Below, piece by piece: positions 1 to 8,998 of a DNA stretch of 64,000 nucleotides (within the stretch, counting starts at the first letter, position 1; each line of letters starts with the position of its first letter). The stretch comes from Paragonimus westermani (taxonomy: Eukaryota > Platyhelminthes > Trematoda > Plagiorchiida > Troglotrematidae). Position numbers and translations under genes: made by a program. The stretch lies in NCBI GenBank assembly GCA_008508345.1, contig QNGE01000759.1:1-64000 (forward strand). Direction: 5' to 3'. The notes under the pieces were generated by a model. That model was not told the DNA's origin and searched no databases. It worked only from the letters and a program-made list of their open reading frames with translations.

Positions 1-24
1 TGCTACCAGTACCAGGTCATCTCC

Positions 25-490
25 TTATTACTTGCGTGGGAGATTTCAATTCACGTACCACTCCTAGAGCTATTCGAAGTCCCTAATTCTGAGTATCGCA
101 CATTTGCCATCGGATAATTCGCAGTAGTACGAACATGTTTACAGCCCAGGAGTTCTGTAAGATGTTGAAATAATTTGGATCCTAATTGTGAACCTATATT
201 GATGGTGATTGTGGATGGGACTCCGATATTCGAGACCCAGCGTGTAATATGGGCACATGCGACAGTGGCGTCAGTAGTATCTGTAGTGGAGATTGCTACA
301 GGCCAGCGGTTGAAATGACCCACACAAGTAAGAATGTATGAATCTCCATTAGATACCGGCAATAGACCAACAATGTCGGCATTTACATGAACAAAACGTG
401 AATCATATGCAACGAAAGTTCCAAAGGTGTGTATACCGACTTACTTTAGAGCCCTGACAATTGATGAAACTTCTTGTCCTACCTGTAATC
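25..490 (-). pseudogene. Integrase core remnant of CsRn1-like Ty3/Gypsy element A
   Basis: The minus-strand frame reads as an LTR-retrotransposon integrase core, the enzyme that joins element cDNA to host DNA. Visible landmarks are FVHVNADIVGLLPVSNG, which holds the first catalytic Asp, then a CVGHFNRWPVAI stretch typical of Gypsy integrases, and GCKHVRTTANYP near the end. The second catalytic Asp is lost: the usual DxGSQ reads NIGSQ. The glutamate region is also degraded and a stop lies near 470. It follows the element A protease directly with no RT or RNase H between, so the element is internally deleted. It continues past the left edge of the window. Family identification is confident and it is clearly non-functional. 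Confidence 0.85.
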
Positions 491-497
491 TCTTTGT

Positions 498-962
498 TCA
501 TATTCGGCCACATACGTGGTCAAGAAAATCCGCCCCCAAGATAGTCTGACGTGCGTCGGGGGCAATGACGAACGGTTGTTCGACTGCATGACCATCGATT
601 CGAACACCACATTCTGCCAGACCATCAACTTTCAGAGTAACCCCACCAACCGTTCGGACTACCATCGCACACGGCCGCACAATCTTTCCTGGTTTCGGCC
701 CAATCAACGAAATCGTGGCCCCAGTGTCGATCGAACAGTACTCCAAGCTACCATTGACTTCTAACCTAGCCTGAACCGCTGCCCTATCAACCGTCCCTAT
801 TATCGCATCTCCCTTCCCAAATAAAAAACAATCCACGAAACGTTTAGTAGGGTACGACCTTTTCTTGCCGAGTGGGCAAAATCTCCTCCAGTGTCCACGC
901 CTTCCGCATCCGTAACAAATGTCGCCACGACTCTCCTCCTTTTTCACTTTCAACGCCGCCAC
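498..962 (-). pseudogene. Zinc knuckle and aspartic protease of element A
   Basis: This frame encodes the end of Gag and the protease of element A. CYGCGRRGHWRRFC is a CX2CX4HX4C zinc knuckle that would bind RNA in nucleocapsid. YCSIDTGATISLI is the retropepsin active site (D-T-G-A), and TILGADFLDHV is the conserved C-terminal strand. The frame is the same as that of the upstream gag (1365-1823 in the assembled sequence), separated only by one in-frame TAG, so gag-protease was probably one reading frame. After the protease the sequence passes straight to integrase, so RT and RNase H are deleted. The methionine often assigned here is really an in-frame GTG just after the TAG and is not a convincing start. 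Confidence 0.85.
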
Positions 963-1467
963 TACCTAAGTCAACTTTCCCACTGCGTTTCGAAGGTCAT
1001 TCAGTTCACTCGGTCCGCTTGCCTCCACCTCGTTGACTGTCGCAGCATTTTCTGCTAGCAATTGTCGGNACGGCCGCACAATCTTTCCTGGTTTCGGCCC
1101 AATCAACGAAATCGTGGCCCCAGTGTCGATCGAACAGTACTCCAAGCTACCATTGACTTCTAACCTAGCCTGAACCGCTGCCCTATCAACCGTCCCTATT
1201 ATCGCATCTCCCTTCCCAAATAAAAAACAATCCACGAAACGTTTAGTAGGGTACGACCTTTTCTTGCCGAGTGGGCAAAATCTCCTCCAGTGTCCACGCC
1301 TTCCGCATCCGTAACAAATGTCGCCACGACTCTCCTCCTTTTTCACTTTCAACGCCGCCACTACCTAAGTCAACTTTCCCACTGCGTTTCGAAGGTCATT
1401 CAGTTCACTCGGTCCGCTTGCCTCCACCTCGTTGACTGTCGCAGCATTTTCTGCTAGCAATTGTCGG
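671..1467. repeat. Perfect 398-bp direct duplication flanking a single N (likely assembly artefact)
   Basis: Bases 671-1068 and 1070-1467 match exactly at an offset of 399, with the only ambiguous base of the window (N, 1069) between them. The surrounding elements are visibly decayed, so a perfect old duplication is unlikely. Two contig ends that overlap by 398 bp but were joined across a gap of nominal size 1 would give exactly this picture. Collapsing the repeat restores a normal gag-knuckle-protease order. Confidence 0.9.
1070..1361 (-). pseudogene. Second, probably artefactual copy of the element A zinc knuckle and protease start
   Basis: This repeats the zinc knuckle and the D-T-G-A protease start of 671-962 without a single difference. 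At the N the reading frame jumps from the protease back into gag sequence (RQLLAENAATVNEVEA), producing a chimaeric frame from 1361 to 966. I treat this as the duplicated contig end and not as a real tandem domain. Confidence 0.8.
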
Positions 1468-1823
1468 GCTGCATCGGCCAACTGTTCCAGCGCCATGGGC
1501 TGTGTGATGAGAGCAACTCTGAGCTGATCCCGGACTGTTGATGACACTCCGTCCAAGAACAGTGCCGCAAGCAGACGTTGTTCTGAGTGCTGGTCCAAAT
1601 GTCGCAGGGCTCTCGACAACGCTGCTCGCAAGGACATGGCGTAGACCAGAGCGTCGCCTCCTGGTCCAAGCCGGGCGCCCTTGAACCGCCTCATCGCCTC
1701 CTGGCAGTCGGCGGGGCTGTCGAACCCGGAGATCAGCGCCTCCTTTGCGGCGGCCCACTCCAGATTCGCAGGGTCCCTTCGTGCCGCATTTAACACCGCC
1801 TTCGCCCTGCCCTTGAGCAGCAT
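1365..1823 (-). pseudogene. Gag (capsid region) of CsRn1-like element A
   Basis: This 152-codon open frame begins LLKGRAKAVLNAARRDPANL and contains RLLAALFLDGVSSTVRDQLR and ALEQLADAARQLLA, the helical capsid pattern of CsRn1/Gypsy Gag. It ends at a TAG directly before, and in frame with, the zinc knuckle. The true N-terminus lies upstream in another frame (1830-1925), where VKIPWPQPFKDEDFEDVAEAV can be read, so a small deletion with frameshift has broken the gene. It lies about 130 bp downstream of the primer-binding site, as expected for the first gene of an LTR element. Confidence 0.8.
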
Positions 1824-1829
1824 CCGCAG

Positions 1830-1925
1830 GTTCGCCAGCTTCGGCGGTGCGCCTTCACTCTGACCGCTTCCGCCACGTCCTCGAAATCCTCATCTTTAAA
1901 CGGCTGTGGCCACGGGATCTTTACC
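1830..1925 (-). pseudogene. Gag N-terminal fragment of element A, out of frame with the rest
   Basis: The minus strand reads VKIPWPQPFKDEDFEDVAEAV just after the primer-binding site. The acidic, Pro-rich start and position fit the beginning of Gag. Continuity with the capsid frame is lost near 1860, where SEGAPPKLANLRMLLKG is read in a different frame. Confidence 0.6.
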
Positions 1926-1935
1926 TTTGTATCCT

Positions 1936-1948
1936 GGTCACGGCACCA
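1936..1948 (-). promoter_or_regulatory. Primer-binding site of element A
   Basis: On the minus strand, two bases after the LTR end, the sequence TGGTGCCGTGACC begins with the TGG expected for pairing to a tRNA 3' CCA end. CsRn1-type elements are reported to prime from a tRNA-Trp, but I have not checked the exact tRNA. The site fixes the orientation of element A and the inner edge of its LTR. Confidence 0.75.
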
Positions 1949-1950
1949 AT

Positions 1951-2238
1951 TGTTGTGAATCCAGAAGGCGGACGACACATAGGTTGTTTTATTGGAGAAA
2001 CCAATACACTACTTAAGCCTCTCAACGGGACGAGAAACAAAAACACTCATTTGTACTTCGCACTCTTCTGAGGACGCTCCAGTCGCTTTGGACATCATGT
2101 CTCAGTTCCGTCATGTAGCGACAGCCATTAAATGTCATTCCGCCTTCCAACGATCCTTCCCATATCTCTCCCGTATTTATCCCGCGGCTACTGAATAGTG
2201 GTGTGAGTAGTATGGTGCGACCGTCTATCCTCACTACA
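1951..2238 (-). repeat. 5' LTR of CsRn1-like element A
   Basis: A block of about 288 bp starting TGTAGTGAGG and ending TTCACAACA on the minus strand, that is TG...CA ends. A second diverged copy lies at 24011-24315. The inner end is followed by the primer-binding site and gag, so it is the 5' LTR. Its outer end abuts the reverse transcriptase of element B immediately after the Y-L-D-A motif, which shows insertion of A into B. The partner LTR and the other target-site copy lie outside the window. Confidence 0.85.
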
Positions 2239-2905
2239 CCAGTAACTATGATGGCATCCAGGTAAACAAAAACGAAAGGCAAACCAGAAAAAACTTGGTC
2301 AGTAAACCTTTTGAATGCTTATGCAACGTTGCGTAAGCCAAAAGGCATGGATAAAAATTCATACCGAATGGAGTAGTTATTGCAATTTTATGGAAATCAT
2401 CAGGATGGATCGGTATCTGGTGGTAAGCGCAAAGGATGTCTATATGCGGAAAAAATGTGCAACCTTGAAGCTTGGACGAAAACGCATGAGTATGTTGTAC
2501 CGGATATCTGTCGGGCAGAGTTAGGTTGTTCAGCCCTCGATAATCACCACGTGGCCTCCAGTCAGTAGTAATTTTCTTCGGGACCACGTGTAGTGGCGAT
2601 GCCCACATGCTTTTGGATGGTCGGATGATTCTGAGATAAAGCATATGTTGGAATTTGACTTTGGCATACCTATTTGGTTGCAAGCGACGAGGACAAGGGA
2701 AAACGGGATTAGCACTAGTAATCACGGAATGAGTGATCGAGTACTTCAAGCATGAGTCATCAAAATTCGGCCATGCCATTTCCAGATATTTGTGTAAAAG
2801 ATTTGTATAAAAGGAACTATCCAGTGGAGAAAGTAGCCCGGGTTGTACAGAACTGGTGAATGTCGAATGACCTTTGGTTGACAATTGTGTATCAGCTTCA
2901 AACAA
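2239..2905 (-). pseudogene. Reverse transcriptase remnant of Ty3/Gypsy element B
   Basis: The frame contains the Gypsy RT landmarks in order: ASPLHVVPKK, DWRPRGDYRGLNNLTLPDRY, FFPHIDILCAYHQIPIHPDD (motif A, Asp kept) and AITTPFGM. A shifted frame then gives FVFVYLDAIIV, where the catalytic YxDD has become Y-L-D-A. At least one frameshift near 2300 and the lost Asp make it dead. It is cut off at 2238 by the LTR of element A, so the remainder of pol should lie left of the window. It follows the element B protease in the normal gag-PR-RT order. Confidence 0.9.
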
Positions 2906-2929
2906 ACGCTTGCGTTTCGGCTCAACTCA

Positions 2930-3190
2930 CTAGTTGTAATGAGTGAGAAAATTGGCTCTCACTATAAGTTGACGCACGTCCGCGATAACAAAAACCCATC
3001 TATATCCACGATTCAGGCCAAGGTTTAGTAGTAAAGACCGCTGTCTGTAAGCGTGAATAACAGTGTCATTGGCCACTGTGAGTGAGAAAATGGATGAGTT
3101 GCGTAGCGTGTGTTCCACAGCATGGAATAACACTGATGTCAGCTCCACTGTCTACAAAGAAGGAAACCCCTGAATGTTTATCTGGTATCA
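2930..3190 (-). pseudogene. Aspartic protease remnant of element B
   Basis: One minus-strand frame reads GVSFFVDSGADISVIP, with the catalytic D-S-G-A at 3141-3152. A neighbouring frame continues with YRQRSLLLNLGLNRGYRWVFVIADV and a degenerate ANFLTHY, the usual C-terminal half of a Gypsy retropepsin. The frame change between the two halves shows an indel. It lies between the Gag cysteine-rich tail and RT, as expected. Confidence 0.8.
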
Positions 3191-3239
3191 CTAAACAACG
3201 AGTTAAGACTTACTGGCCTAGGACCGTACTGGTCTCTAT

Positions 3240-3541
3240 TGTCCTGCCAACTCGTTTTCCAAAAGTCTCAAATGCTCGCTGATGAGTCCTTTGAAAATCG
3301 CACGGTGGAGTACACTTGCGTGCGAGGCGGCCAAATGTTTGGTGCTACCAACAAAATTGTCATTTTAACGTGGCGATGAAGATTTGGGAATCTGGCGACA
3401 GTGAAGCTTAGTAAGATGATTGAGTTTGTTCGTGCGAGTCAAAAATAGCTAACATGTTCAGTGAGAGCAGCGAGCTCTTCATGAAGCTGATCGTTTGATG
3501 AGGCTGGCTGGCTAGACTTAACATCAGAAGTTTGTACTTCT
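3240..3541 (-). pseudogene. C-terminal Gag fragment of element B, downstream of the Penelope insertion
   Basis: Starting at the target duplication the minus strand reads EVQTSDVKSSQPASSNDQL and EELAALTEHV. After frame breaks it reads HQTFGRLARKCTPPCDF, which resembles the Cys-rich tail (H..FG..A..C..PC.F) found at the end of Gag in many metazoan Gypsy elements. It continues the Gag frame interrupted at 5302 once the inserted Penelope element and one target copy are disregarded. Confidence 0.7.
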
Positions 3542-3547
3542 AGGATT
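3542..3547. repeat. Target-site duplication, 3' side of the Penelope insertion (AGGATT)
   Basis: AGGATT here matches AGGATT at 5296-5301. Between the two copies lies the Penelope element. On the minus strand, keeping only one copy rejoins the Gag codons E-R-I-L and E-V-Q-T in frame, which supports a true insertion duplication. Confidence 0.8.
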
Positions 3548-5295
3548 AGAAGACAAATGTGATTTTGGCGAACAGTCTGTTTTCGGTTATTCATCATCGG
3601 GCCAATTACATAACATTTTATACCATCATGGTTGTCAAGCGAGAAGAAATCAAGAGCAATTAGTCACATAACTACATCAAACGGTTGTGAATTGGACGAC
3701 AATTAAGTAACAAAATTGACCTCCGGAGTTGTCAAGTGGGTAATGGGGGGCCATGGTAACCGTAGGGTCTGAACAAATTTCTTCTGAGCGCACAACTGTG
3801 GATTGCGCAACCGGATTCCGATCGCTTCCGCGGTGGCCAGAATACGAAATTTGACTCCTCTAGATTGACGGCTGGGCAGGCGGTAAATGGGCTGGAAAGC
3901 CACTTCTGGGGAGATTTGGTGCCCTGTGTCTACAAGGTGCGCCAGAATTGCACTCGAAATGGACTTCACCTCGCCCTTAGCTAGCCAAGTGGGGTGGTGC
4001 TCACGTATCCTCTGAGAAAGGCGCCTGGTTGTGCGACCGACGTAACTTGCTCCACAGGAGCATGTGAAGGAGTAAACACAAAATGAAGTCACACATTTAG
4101 GCAACGTATCTTTGAGTTGTACGTGGACTACCGGGTTTGATCCGAATGTGATTCGCAGTTGTGCCGCATTGTAGGTCTTTTCAATTGCGTTACGTATTCT
4201 GCGAGTCACCAATTCGGCCAAGGCCTCGCCTTTGTAAGCTAGCGTCATGTAAACGGACTTCTTTTCCGCAGATAGGAGCTTAACTTTTGGTTCTGTCAGT
4301 TCCATATGTTTATCCACGAATTTTACAGGATAAGAGTTCTCTGCGAGTATCCGCCGTAAAAAGACCATTTCTGTTTCAATCATGTCATCAGTACATATCC
4401 TCATAGCTCTGTGTGTTAAACTACGAACGAGGTTTCTCTTCTGTCTGAGCGGTACGTAACTGAAAAAATGAGTATACTGGCCGTTCCAAGTCCCCTTCCT
4501 GTGAATACCCCTCTGAAGTGAACCATCTGTACGACGATTCAGTGCCACATCCAGAAAGGATATTTGTCTATCTTTCTCGGCCTCAAGTGTGAAGTTGAGA
4601 TTAGGATGTGCCTTGTTCGCCTCCGCGAATAGGCAGTTTAGATCCATAGTTTCGTCAACCACACAGATGATGTCGTCCATGTACCTTTTGTAGAGAGCGC
4701 TATTGTCAATAATCCCACGTAGCGTAGTTCTTTCTAACATTGCCATGAAGATATCTGCTAACAGTGGGCCTAACGGTGACCCCATCGCAACGCCGTCCTT
4801 CTGACGGTATCTTTTTCCATCAATCTGAAACTGTACATTCTGCGTGCAAGTTAATATCAGCTGCTTGAGCGCGTCTTCGGGTAAACCCACATTTAAACCT
4901 TCTGAACGAATATAACCGCAGAGATAGTCAACGGTTTCTACAAGTGGTACATTCGTGAACAAAGAGCATACATCGAGGGAAAAAATCTTCTTGTTTTCCA
5001 CATTCAGCGAACGGATGGAATCAACGAACTCAAACGTGTCTTTTAGCGAATGCACTGCAATGTCCTTCCGAACGGGTTCTAGCAACTCTGTTAGCCACTG
5101 TGCCATCGAATGATATGGAGAATTACACATATCAAGAATCGGGCGTAATGGCCATCCTTCCTTGTGAACCTTCGGTAAACCATACAGTCTGGGTATTATG
5201 GTTCCAGTTGGTCGAATTCGTTCGAACGTCGCGGAGTCTATCAAACCCTGTTGTTTTAGCTTTCTTACAGTTCTGGAAATGCTTTTCTCAATCGC
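3548..5295 (-). mobile_element. 5'-truncated Penelope-like retroelement inserted in element B gag
   Basis: This 1748-bp insertion is bounded by 6-bp AGGATT duplications and carries one long minus-strand frame plus a 3' UTR of about 155 bp. The 5' end begins within the RT-proximal coding region (IEKSISRTVRKLKQQGLIDS), so the N-terminal part and any pseudo-LTR are missing. 5' truncation is typical of target-primed retrotransposition. The lack of stops in 513 codons contrasts with the heavily broken host element, so this insertion is much younger. Confidence 0.9.
3703..5244 (-). CDS. Penelope-like reverse transcriptase with GIY-YIG endonuclease
   Basis: This uninterrupted 513-codon frame encodes the two enzymatic modules of a Penelope-like element: a reverse transcriptase that copies element RNA and an endonuclease that nicks the target. 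RT landmarks are IPRLYGLPKVHKEGWPLRPI (residues 18-36), SLDVCSLFTNVP (motif A, 89-100), GVAMGSPLGP (motif B, 151-160) and the catalytic YMDD (188-191). The GIY-YIG domain starts with VYSFTCSCGASYVGRTTRRL (390-409) and is followed by an Arg and paired His (REHH). The frame is open upstream to the insertion edge, so the Met at 5244 is internal and not a natural start. All visible catalytic motifs are kept, but the truncated 5' end makes autonomous activity unlikely. Confidence 0.93.
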   Translation of the reverse strand: MIDSATFERIRPTGTIIPRLYGLPKVHKEGWPLRPILDMCNSPYHSMAQWLTELLEPVRKDIAVHSLKDTFEFVDSIRSLNVENKKIFSLDVCSLFTNVPLVETVDYLCGYIRSEGLNVGLPEDALKQLILTCTQNVQFQIDGKRYRQKDGVAMGSPLGPLLADIFMAMLERTTLRGIIDNSALYKRYMDDIICVVDETMDLNCLFAEANKAHPNLNFTLEAEKDRQISFLDVALNRRTDGSLQRGIHRKGTWNGQYTHFFSYVPLRQKRNLVRSLTHRAMRICTDDMIETEMVFLRRILAENSYPVKFVDKHMELTEPKVKLLSAEKKSVYMTLAYKGEALAELVTRRIRNAIEKTYNAAQLRITFGSNPVVHVQLKDTLPKCVTSFCVYSFTCSCGASYVGRTTRRLSQRIREHHPTWLAKGEVKSISSAILAHLVDTGHQISPEVAFQPIYRLPSRQSRGVKFRILATAEAIGIRLRNPQLCAQKKFVQTLRLPWPPITHLTTPEVNFVT

Positions 5296-5301
5296 AGGAT
5301 T
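5296..5301. repeat. Target-site duplication, 5' side of the Penelope insertion (AGGATT)
   Basis: Partner of 3542-3547; see that entry for the frame-restoring logic. Confidence 0.8.
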
Positions 5302-5841
5302 CTCTCAGTCCTACTAGCAAGTTGATTTATGGGAACGGTACCTCAGTTGGGTGCAAGAATTTGGTGGACAGAAACGGTCAAGTTTTTAATGCAGATCTGT
5401 ACAAACAAGGTATCATCAACTTCCAAGGATGTTTCATAGGCTTCGTAGTAACTGAGACGGGCTGCGGTCAACAATAGGCTTGTTACTAAGTAACTGTTCT
5501 AAGCGTTTTTGGCCGGAAGGTGTAGTACGGTTGATTATCTTGTCCCCAAGTTCTTCATATGGACAGTCTGTACCAAGCGACTCCAGAATACCCCTTAAAT
5601 CATCTGCAATTTCTGGTGGTAACACTGTTAGGACGTCATGTAAGTTTGTCAATTCCTAAGTGATATCCAGCAAAGCAAACTGGGCCTGAACTTCTACAGA
5701 CCATATGCATAGATCATGATGCCAAAATGGTGGTAGATTCAAACTGACTGGGTTGAAGTCTGGTGTAAGTGTTGAAGAGTTAGAACACGGTTTAATTGGA
5801 ATGGCTGACATTGTGTCTCGCAAACAGCTAACATAGCACAT
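5302..5841 (-). pseudogene. N-terminal Gag of Ty3/Gypsy element B
   Basis: Two consecutive pieces in one general frame give VSLNLPPFWHHDLCIWSVEV and QAQFALLDIT (5656-5841), then after a stop DVLTVLPPEIADDLRGILESL, DKIINRTTPSGQKRLEQLL and DRSPSQLLRSL (5434-5652). A shifted frame continues with YETSLEVDDTLFVQICIKNL and INQLASRTERIL up to the Penelope insertion. The order and motifs (LPPFW..D...W....EAQFA, R.L..LL....L.DR.PSQLLR) are those of Gypsy Gag proteins common in metazoans. At least one stop and one frameshift are present. The methionine at 5808 (MSAIPIKP) is a plausible original start. Confidence 0.85.
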
Positions 5842-5880
5842 ACACTAATTAGAGAAAAAGTGAGGGAGGTAAGGTTGGTG

Positions 5881-5897
5881 TCACGGGGGGCTCACCA
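5881..5897 (-). promoter_or_regulatory. Putative primer-binding site of element B
   Basis: On the minus strand, about 40 bp before Gag, the sequence TGGTGAGCCCCCCGTGA starts with TGG and lies where a tRNA primer-binding site should be. The tRNA was not identified. The LTR of B would then begin at about 5900 and extend to higher coordinates, but its outer end is not recognisable because no second copy lies in the window. Confidence 0.45.
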
Positions 5898-5899
5898 AT

Positions 5900-7200
5900 T
5901 ATTGGCACAAAAGTTACTTATAGTCTGTGAAAACACGTATGTGTAACACGTAGCTAGTAGTGTAACGTATATAAACGAATAACAAGCTAGTTAACAGTGT
6001 TTTGACTTATCAAAATCCGGCTATCACTGTGAACATTATTGTTATGGATCACTGCTTGAACATGTGGAGACCTGTGGGGTGCGGTGGAGAGATGGGTTGA
6101 TGTTAACGTCATACTTGACTTGTAATTCCTTTGTTGTGTGAGCCTGTACAAACGTCCTTGCCACCACGACTCCGGGCGCGAAGATGTCTATGTTTCAAAC
6201 CTCTACTTCTGACAACCTGTATGAGGGCCTGGCGGCTTTTGGTTTGACCGTGATCGTGACCAATGACAGTCGCAAATCATAAGCGGGATAAGGTGTGCTT
6301 GTGTATGGAGTGGGAGGGTGTGAGAGACAGGATTCTACAGACGCCTGCGATGTCGGACGGGTTGGGATTGCCAACCTTGTCGGGCGTACAATGAATGAAC
6401 ACGGTTGTTTATCCAGGTGACTGCAGTTCGGATTGTAGAGTCACGAGATCTCGAACCACGACAAGATATCAAATACGACGCGTCGATGCGGTTATTAGTA
6501 CGGACAGACAGATTGTGTCAGTCATAAGTGTCGTGTCAAAGTGACACCTACATAACCCATTTCCGTTTCTCCGGTCAGTCCCCTGATAGAAACGTCCTCG
6601 ATTTGTCACTTAGAGGGTGAATTCTATGAGAGTTCTTGAAACTCGGAACAATTTGCCAGTCAGTCCCACTTATGATGCATGTCAGTCAACAAACCTTGGA
6701 TGTGATTTAGGCAGGTAGCCTTATAACAATCAAATCGCGTGAACAGACGCAGTGGTCAATAGATAAACAGAGTGAAAATACCATGACGCTATGAGCAATT
6801 TGTAGTACTCCGTTTGATTGTATTTGTATTAATTTTAGTGTGGATATCTTACCGCAGTATTTATTGGTTCCCGGGTACTGCTGAGTGAGGATGGTAAATG
6901 TAATCCCACGAAATAATGTGCTCGTTCACCTGTTCCGTTTGACACAAATCGGATTCTCCTCCTCGTGATAGCACGGAAAATTCCTGGTCCCGAGAATAAA
7001 GCAACTGTCCCCGTTTGCTGATTCCATGACAGACCCGAAGACGGGTGCAGAAAGCAGCTTTGCTCTACTCTAACAACATATGTGGTAAGGAGAAAAGTCC
7101 AAGTTAATTATATAAAGCATGGCGACCTACAAACATTCTCGAGTCAAAAATTTGAGTGACAGTTACGAAAAATAGTAGTTAGGGTACTAAACCATCAATG
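5900..7200. other. Gene-free stretch, probably including the decayed 5' LTR of element B
   Basis: I see no protein-coding similarity here. The first few hundred bases are placed to be the LTR of element B. The remainder shows no RNA gene or tandem repeat that I can support. Confidence 0.4.
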
Positions 7201-7214
7201 AAATTAGCGATTGC

Positions 7215-8998
7215 TCGCGAAATCTCTACCTATTCTAAGTGGACAGAATCGGTCTCTCGAAGAAAGAGGTGTTACTGGACGAAAAAAGTGGATTGCCTAA
7301 CAGTGAAGATAACATATTCGCAATCGGAAGGTGGCCAACAAGCGTCCTTCCCAGACTGAAGCAGACTGATACCATTAGTGTTTATGTATTCCATCGTATT
7401 CGTCCGACAAGATCTTGTATTCCGCGGCCACATGGCCTGTATAAGACATACACAGATGACACACCAGTCAGGCTGATATTCGACATGTGTAACCCACCCA
7501 CCCCCAACCACGCAGGTAGACAGTAGCCAGTAAAACTTCCGGAACCCGTCACTAAAGAAAACCAACTGCAGTTTAGGATACACTTTCGAATTTGCGAACA
7601 CTTCTGCAAGCCTTCATGTAACCGGCAAGATGTTATCAACGTATCGTCGTGGTTTACTAACGTACCACTGACTGGAATCATTACTTTTTATGACTGCATC
7701 GAGAACTACCATGTTAGCGTCGGACTGCCTATGGGAAATCTTAGAAAGTTGTTATCGTTCTGCACAAACAATACCCAATTTATTTCTAACCCTGAGCTTT
7801 ATTTTCAGGTTGATGGTGTTTTGACCTCTCCGCTTGACCCAGCTTGTGTCGATGTCTCCATTAGTATATTCGAAAGCAAGCTAGATGAGATTGATTAAGA
7901 AACAAGCTATTACCGACGGTAAGTGTGCGATGTCTTTTGCGTAGTGGACCGTTTAGAACGCAATTAGAAACTACTACAAATTTTTACCAAGGCTTACAAC
8001 AACATCACACTCACTTTGGAAAAGAAATTAATCGGCAGGTTTCTTTTCTTGATGTGGCACTAACACGTAGTCCAAACGGTTCACTGTAGAGAAGCCTATC
8101 TAGAAAGAAAACAAGGAATGACCAATACCTGCACTTCCCTCGCTATGTACCGCTCAGTCTAGAAAGTAGTCTTACACTTTATCAGAAGAACAGAGCAAAC
8201 AGAATCTGTCCAGCGGACACATTAAAGGAGGAATGAAAAAAAATTATTTGGGACTTTTGACATTAACGCCTACTCCAAAAGGTTTACCAATGGCAACATA
8301 CAAGATAAGCAACCACGACTCTAGATGGGTATCTCCGATAAGAAAAATGTCTGTCTATCTTTCTTACTCAAATGTGACGCAGCGATGGAGTTGATAACAA
8401 GTCCAATCACTGATGCTACCAACGTGACTTGTTAGGCCGTTAGCTGTGTTGTCACATTTCACTCAAAACGGGCGGTACGACTTAATTTGAAATACAGCGT
8501 AACTAGAAACGTTAACACTTTCTTGACCCGTTCTTTCGAATGCTGTTGTGGTTCACCATACATAGGCCGCACTACTAGGTGTATATCTGAAAGAATCTGT
8601 TAATATTGCCCAGCTTGGCTTTGGTCTGGGACAATGAAAGCATCAATACATCAATCCTGGCCCATTTGATCGACTGTGGTCGGCATACAGCCAAGAAGAG
8701 GGCATTTCGAAACGTCTACCTCGAAAAGGTCAAACCGCACATTCTGGCGACAGTCGAGGAATTCTCAGTCCGACTACATCACTCGAATATGGGTGTGCAG
8801 AAACAGTTTGTTCAAGCCCTGGGGATTTCTCGGTCAAACGCGACCGCCCAACCTGTGAACCAGTTTGTTCTCGTCCCACTGTCCCAGCTCGATTACACTA
8901 ACTACCATCGACCGGTTTCGTTTGTGTCCCTAACCATAGTAAATCAGTGTTATTTACCAACCAATTACACTATCCCTTTGTTATTTTTTTACCAATAA
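7215..8998 (+). pseudogene. Decayed Penelope-like element, plus strand
   Basis: Pieces of a Penelope-like polyprotein appear in order over about 1.7 kb with many frameshifts and stops. 7239-7526 reads VLLDEKSGLPNSEDNIF, LPRLKQTDTISVYVFHRIRP and TPVRLIFDMCNPP (the pre-RT and fingers region). 7800-8060 reads FQVDGVLTSPLDPACVDVSI (motif B region), a degraded YRR.VCDVFCVVD (motif C region) and ITLTLEKK. 8520-8620 reads SPYIGRTTRCISERI (GIY-YIG). 8640-8840 reads SINTSILAHLIDCGRH and MGVQKQFVQAL, the C-terminal tail. It resembles the 3.5-5.3 kb element in domain order but is far older and on the opposite strand. It is non-functional. Confidence 0.85.

Noticed and set aside
516..764. 82-codon plus-strand ORF
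   Set aside because: Shadow of the minus-strand protease frame of element A.
966..1361. A tandem zinc-knuckle/protease domain
   Set aside because: Explained by the exact duplication around the N, so not treated as real.
3268..3290. CTGATGAG followed by TTTGAAAAT, resembling a hammerhead core
   Set aside because: No stem II or stem I can be paired, and the segment is Gag coding sequence of element B.
3590..3640. ATGATGA ... CCGAAAAC in the 3' UTR of the 3.5-5.3 kb Penelope element (minus)
   Set aside because: The first core C is missing and stem II does not pair; at most a decayed hammerhead.
5100..5477. 125-codon plus-strand ORF
   Set aside because: Antisense to the Penelope RT and Gag frames; spans the insertion junction.
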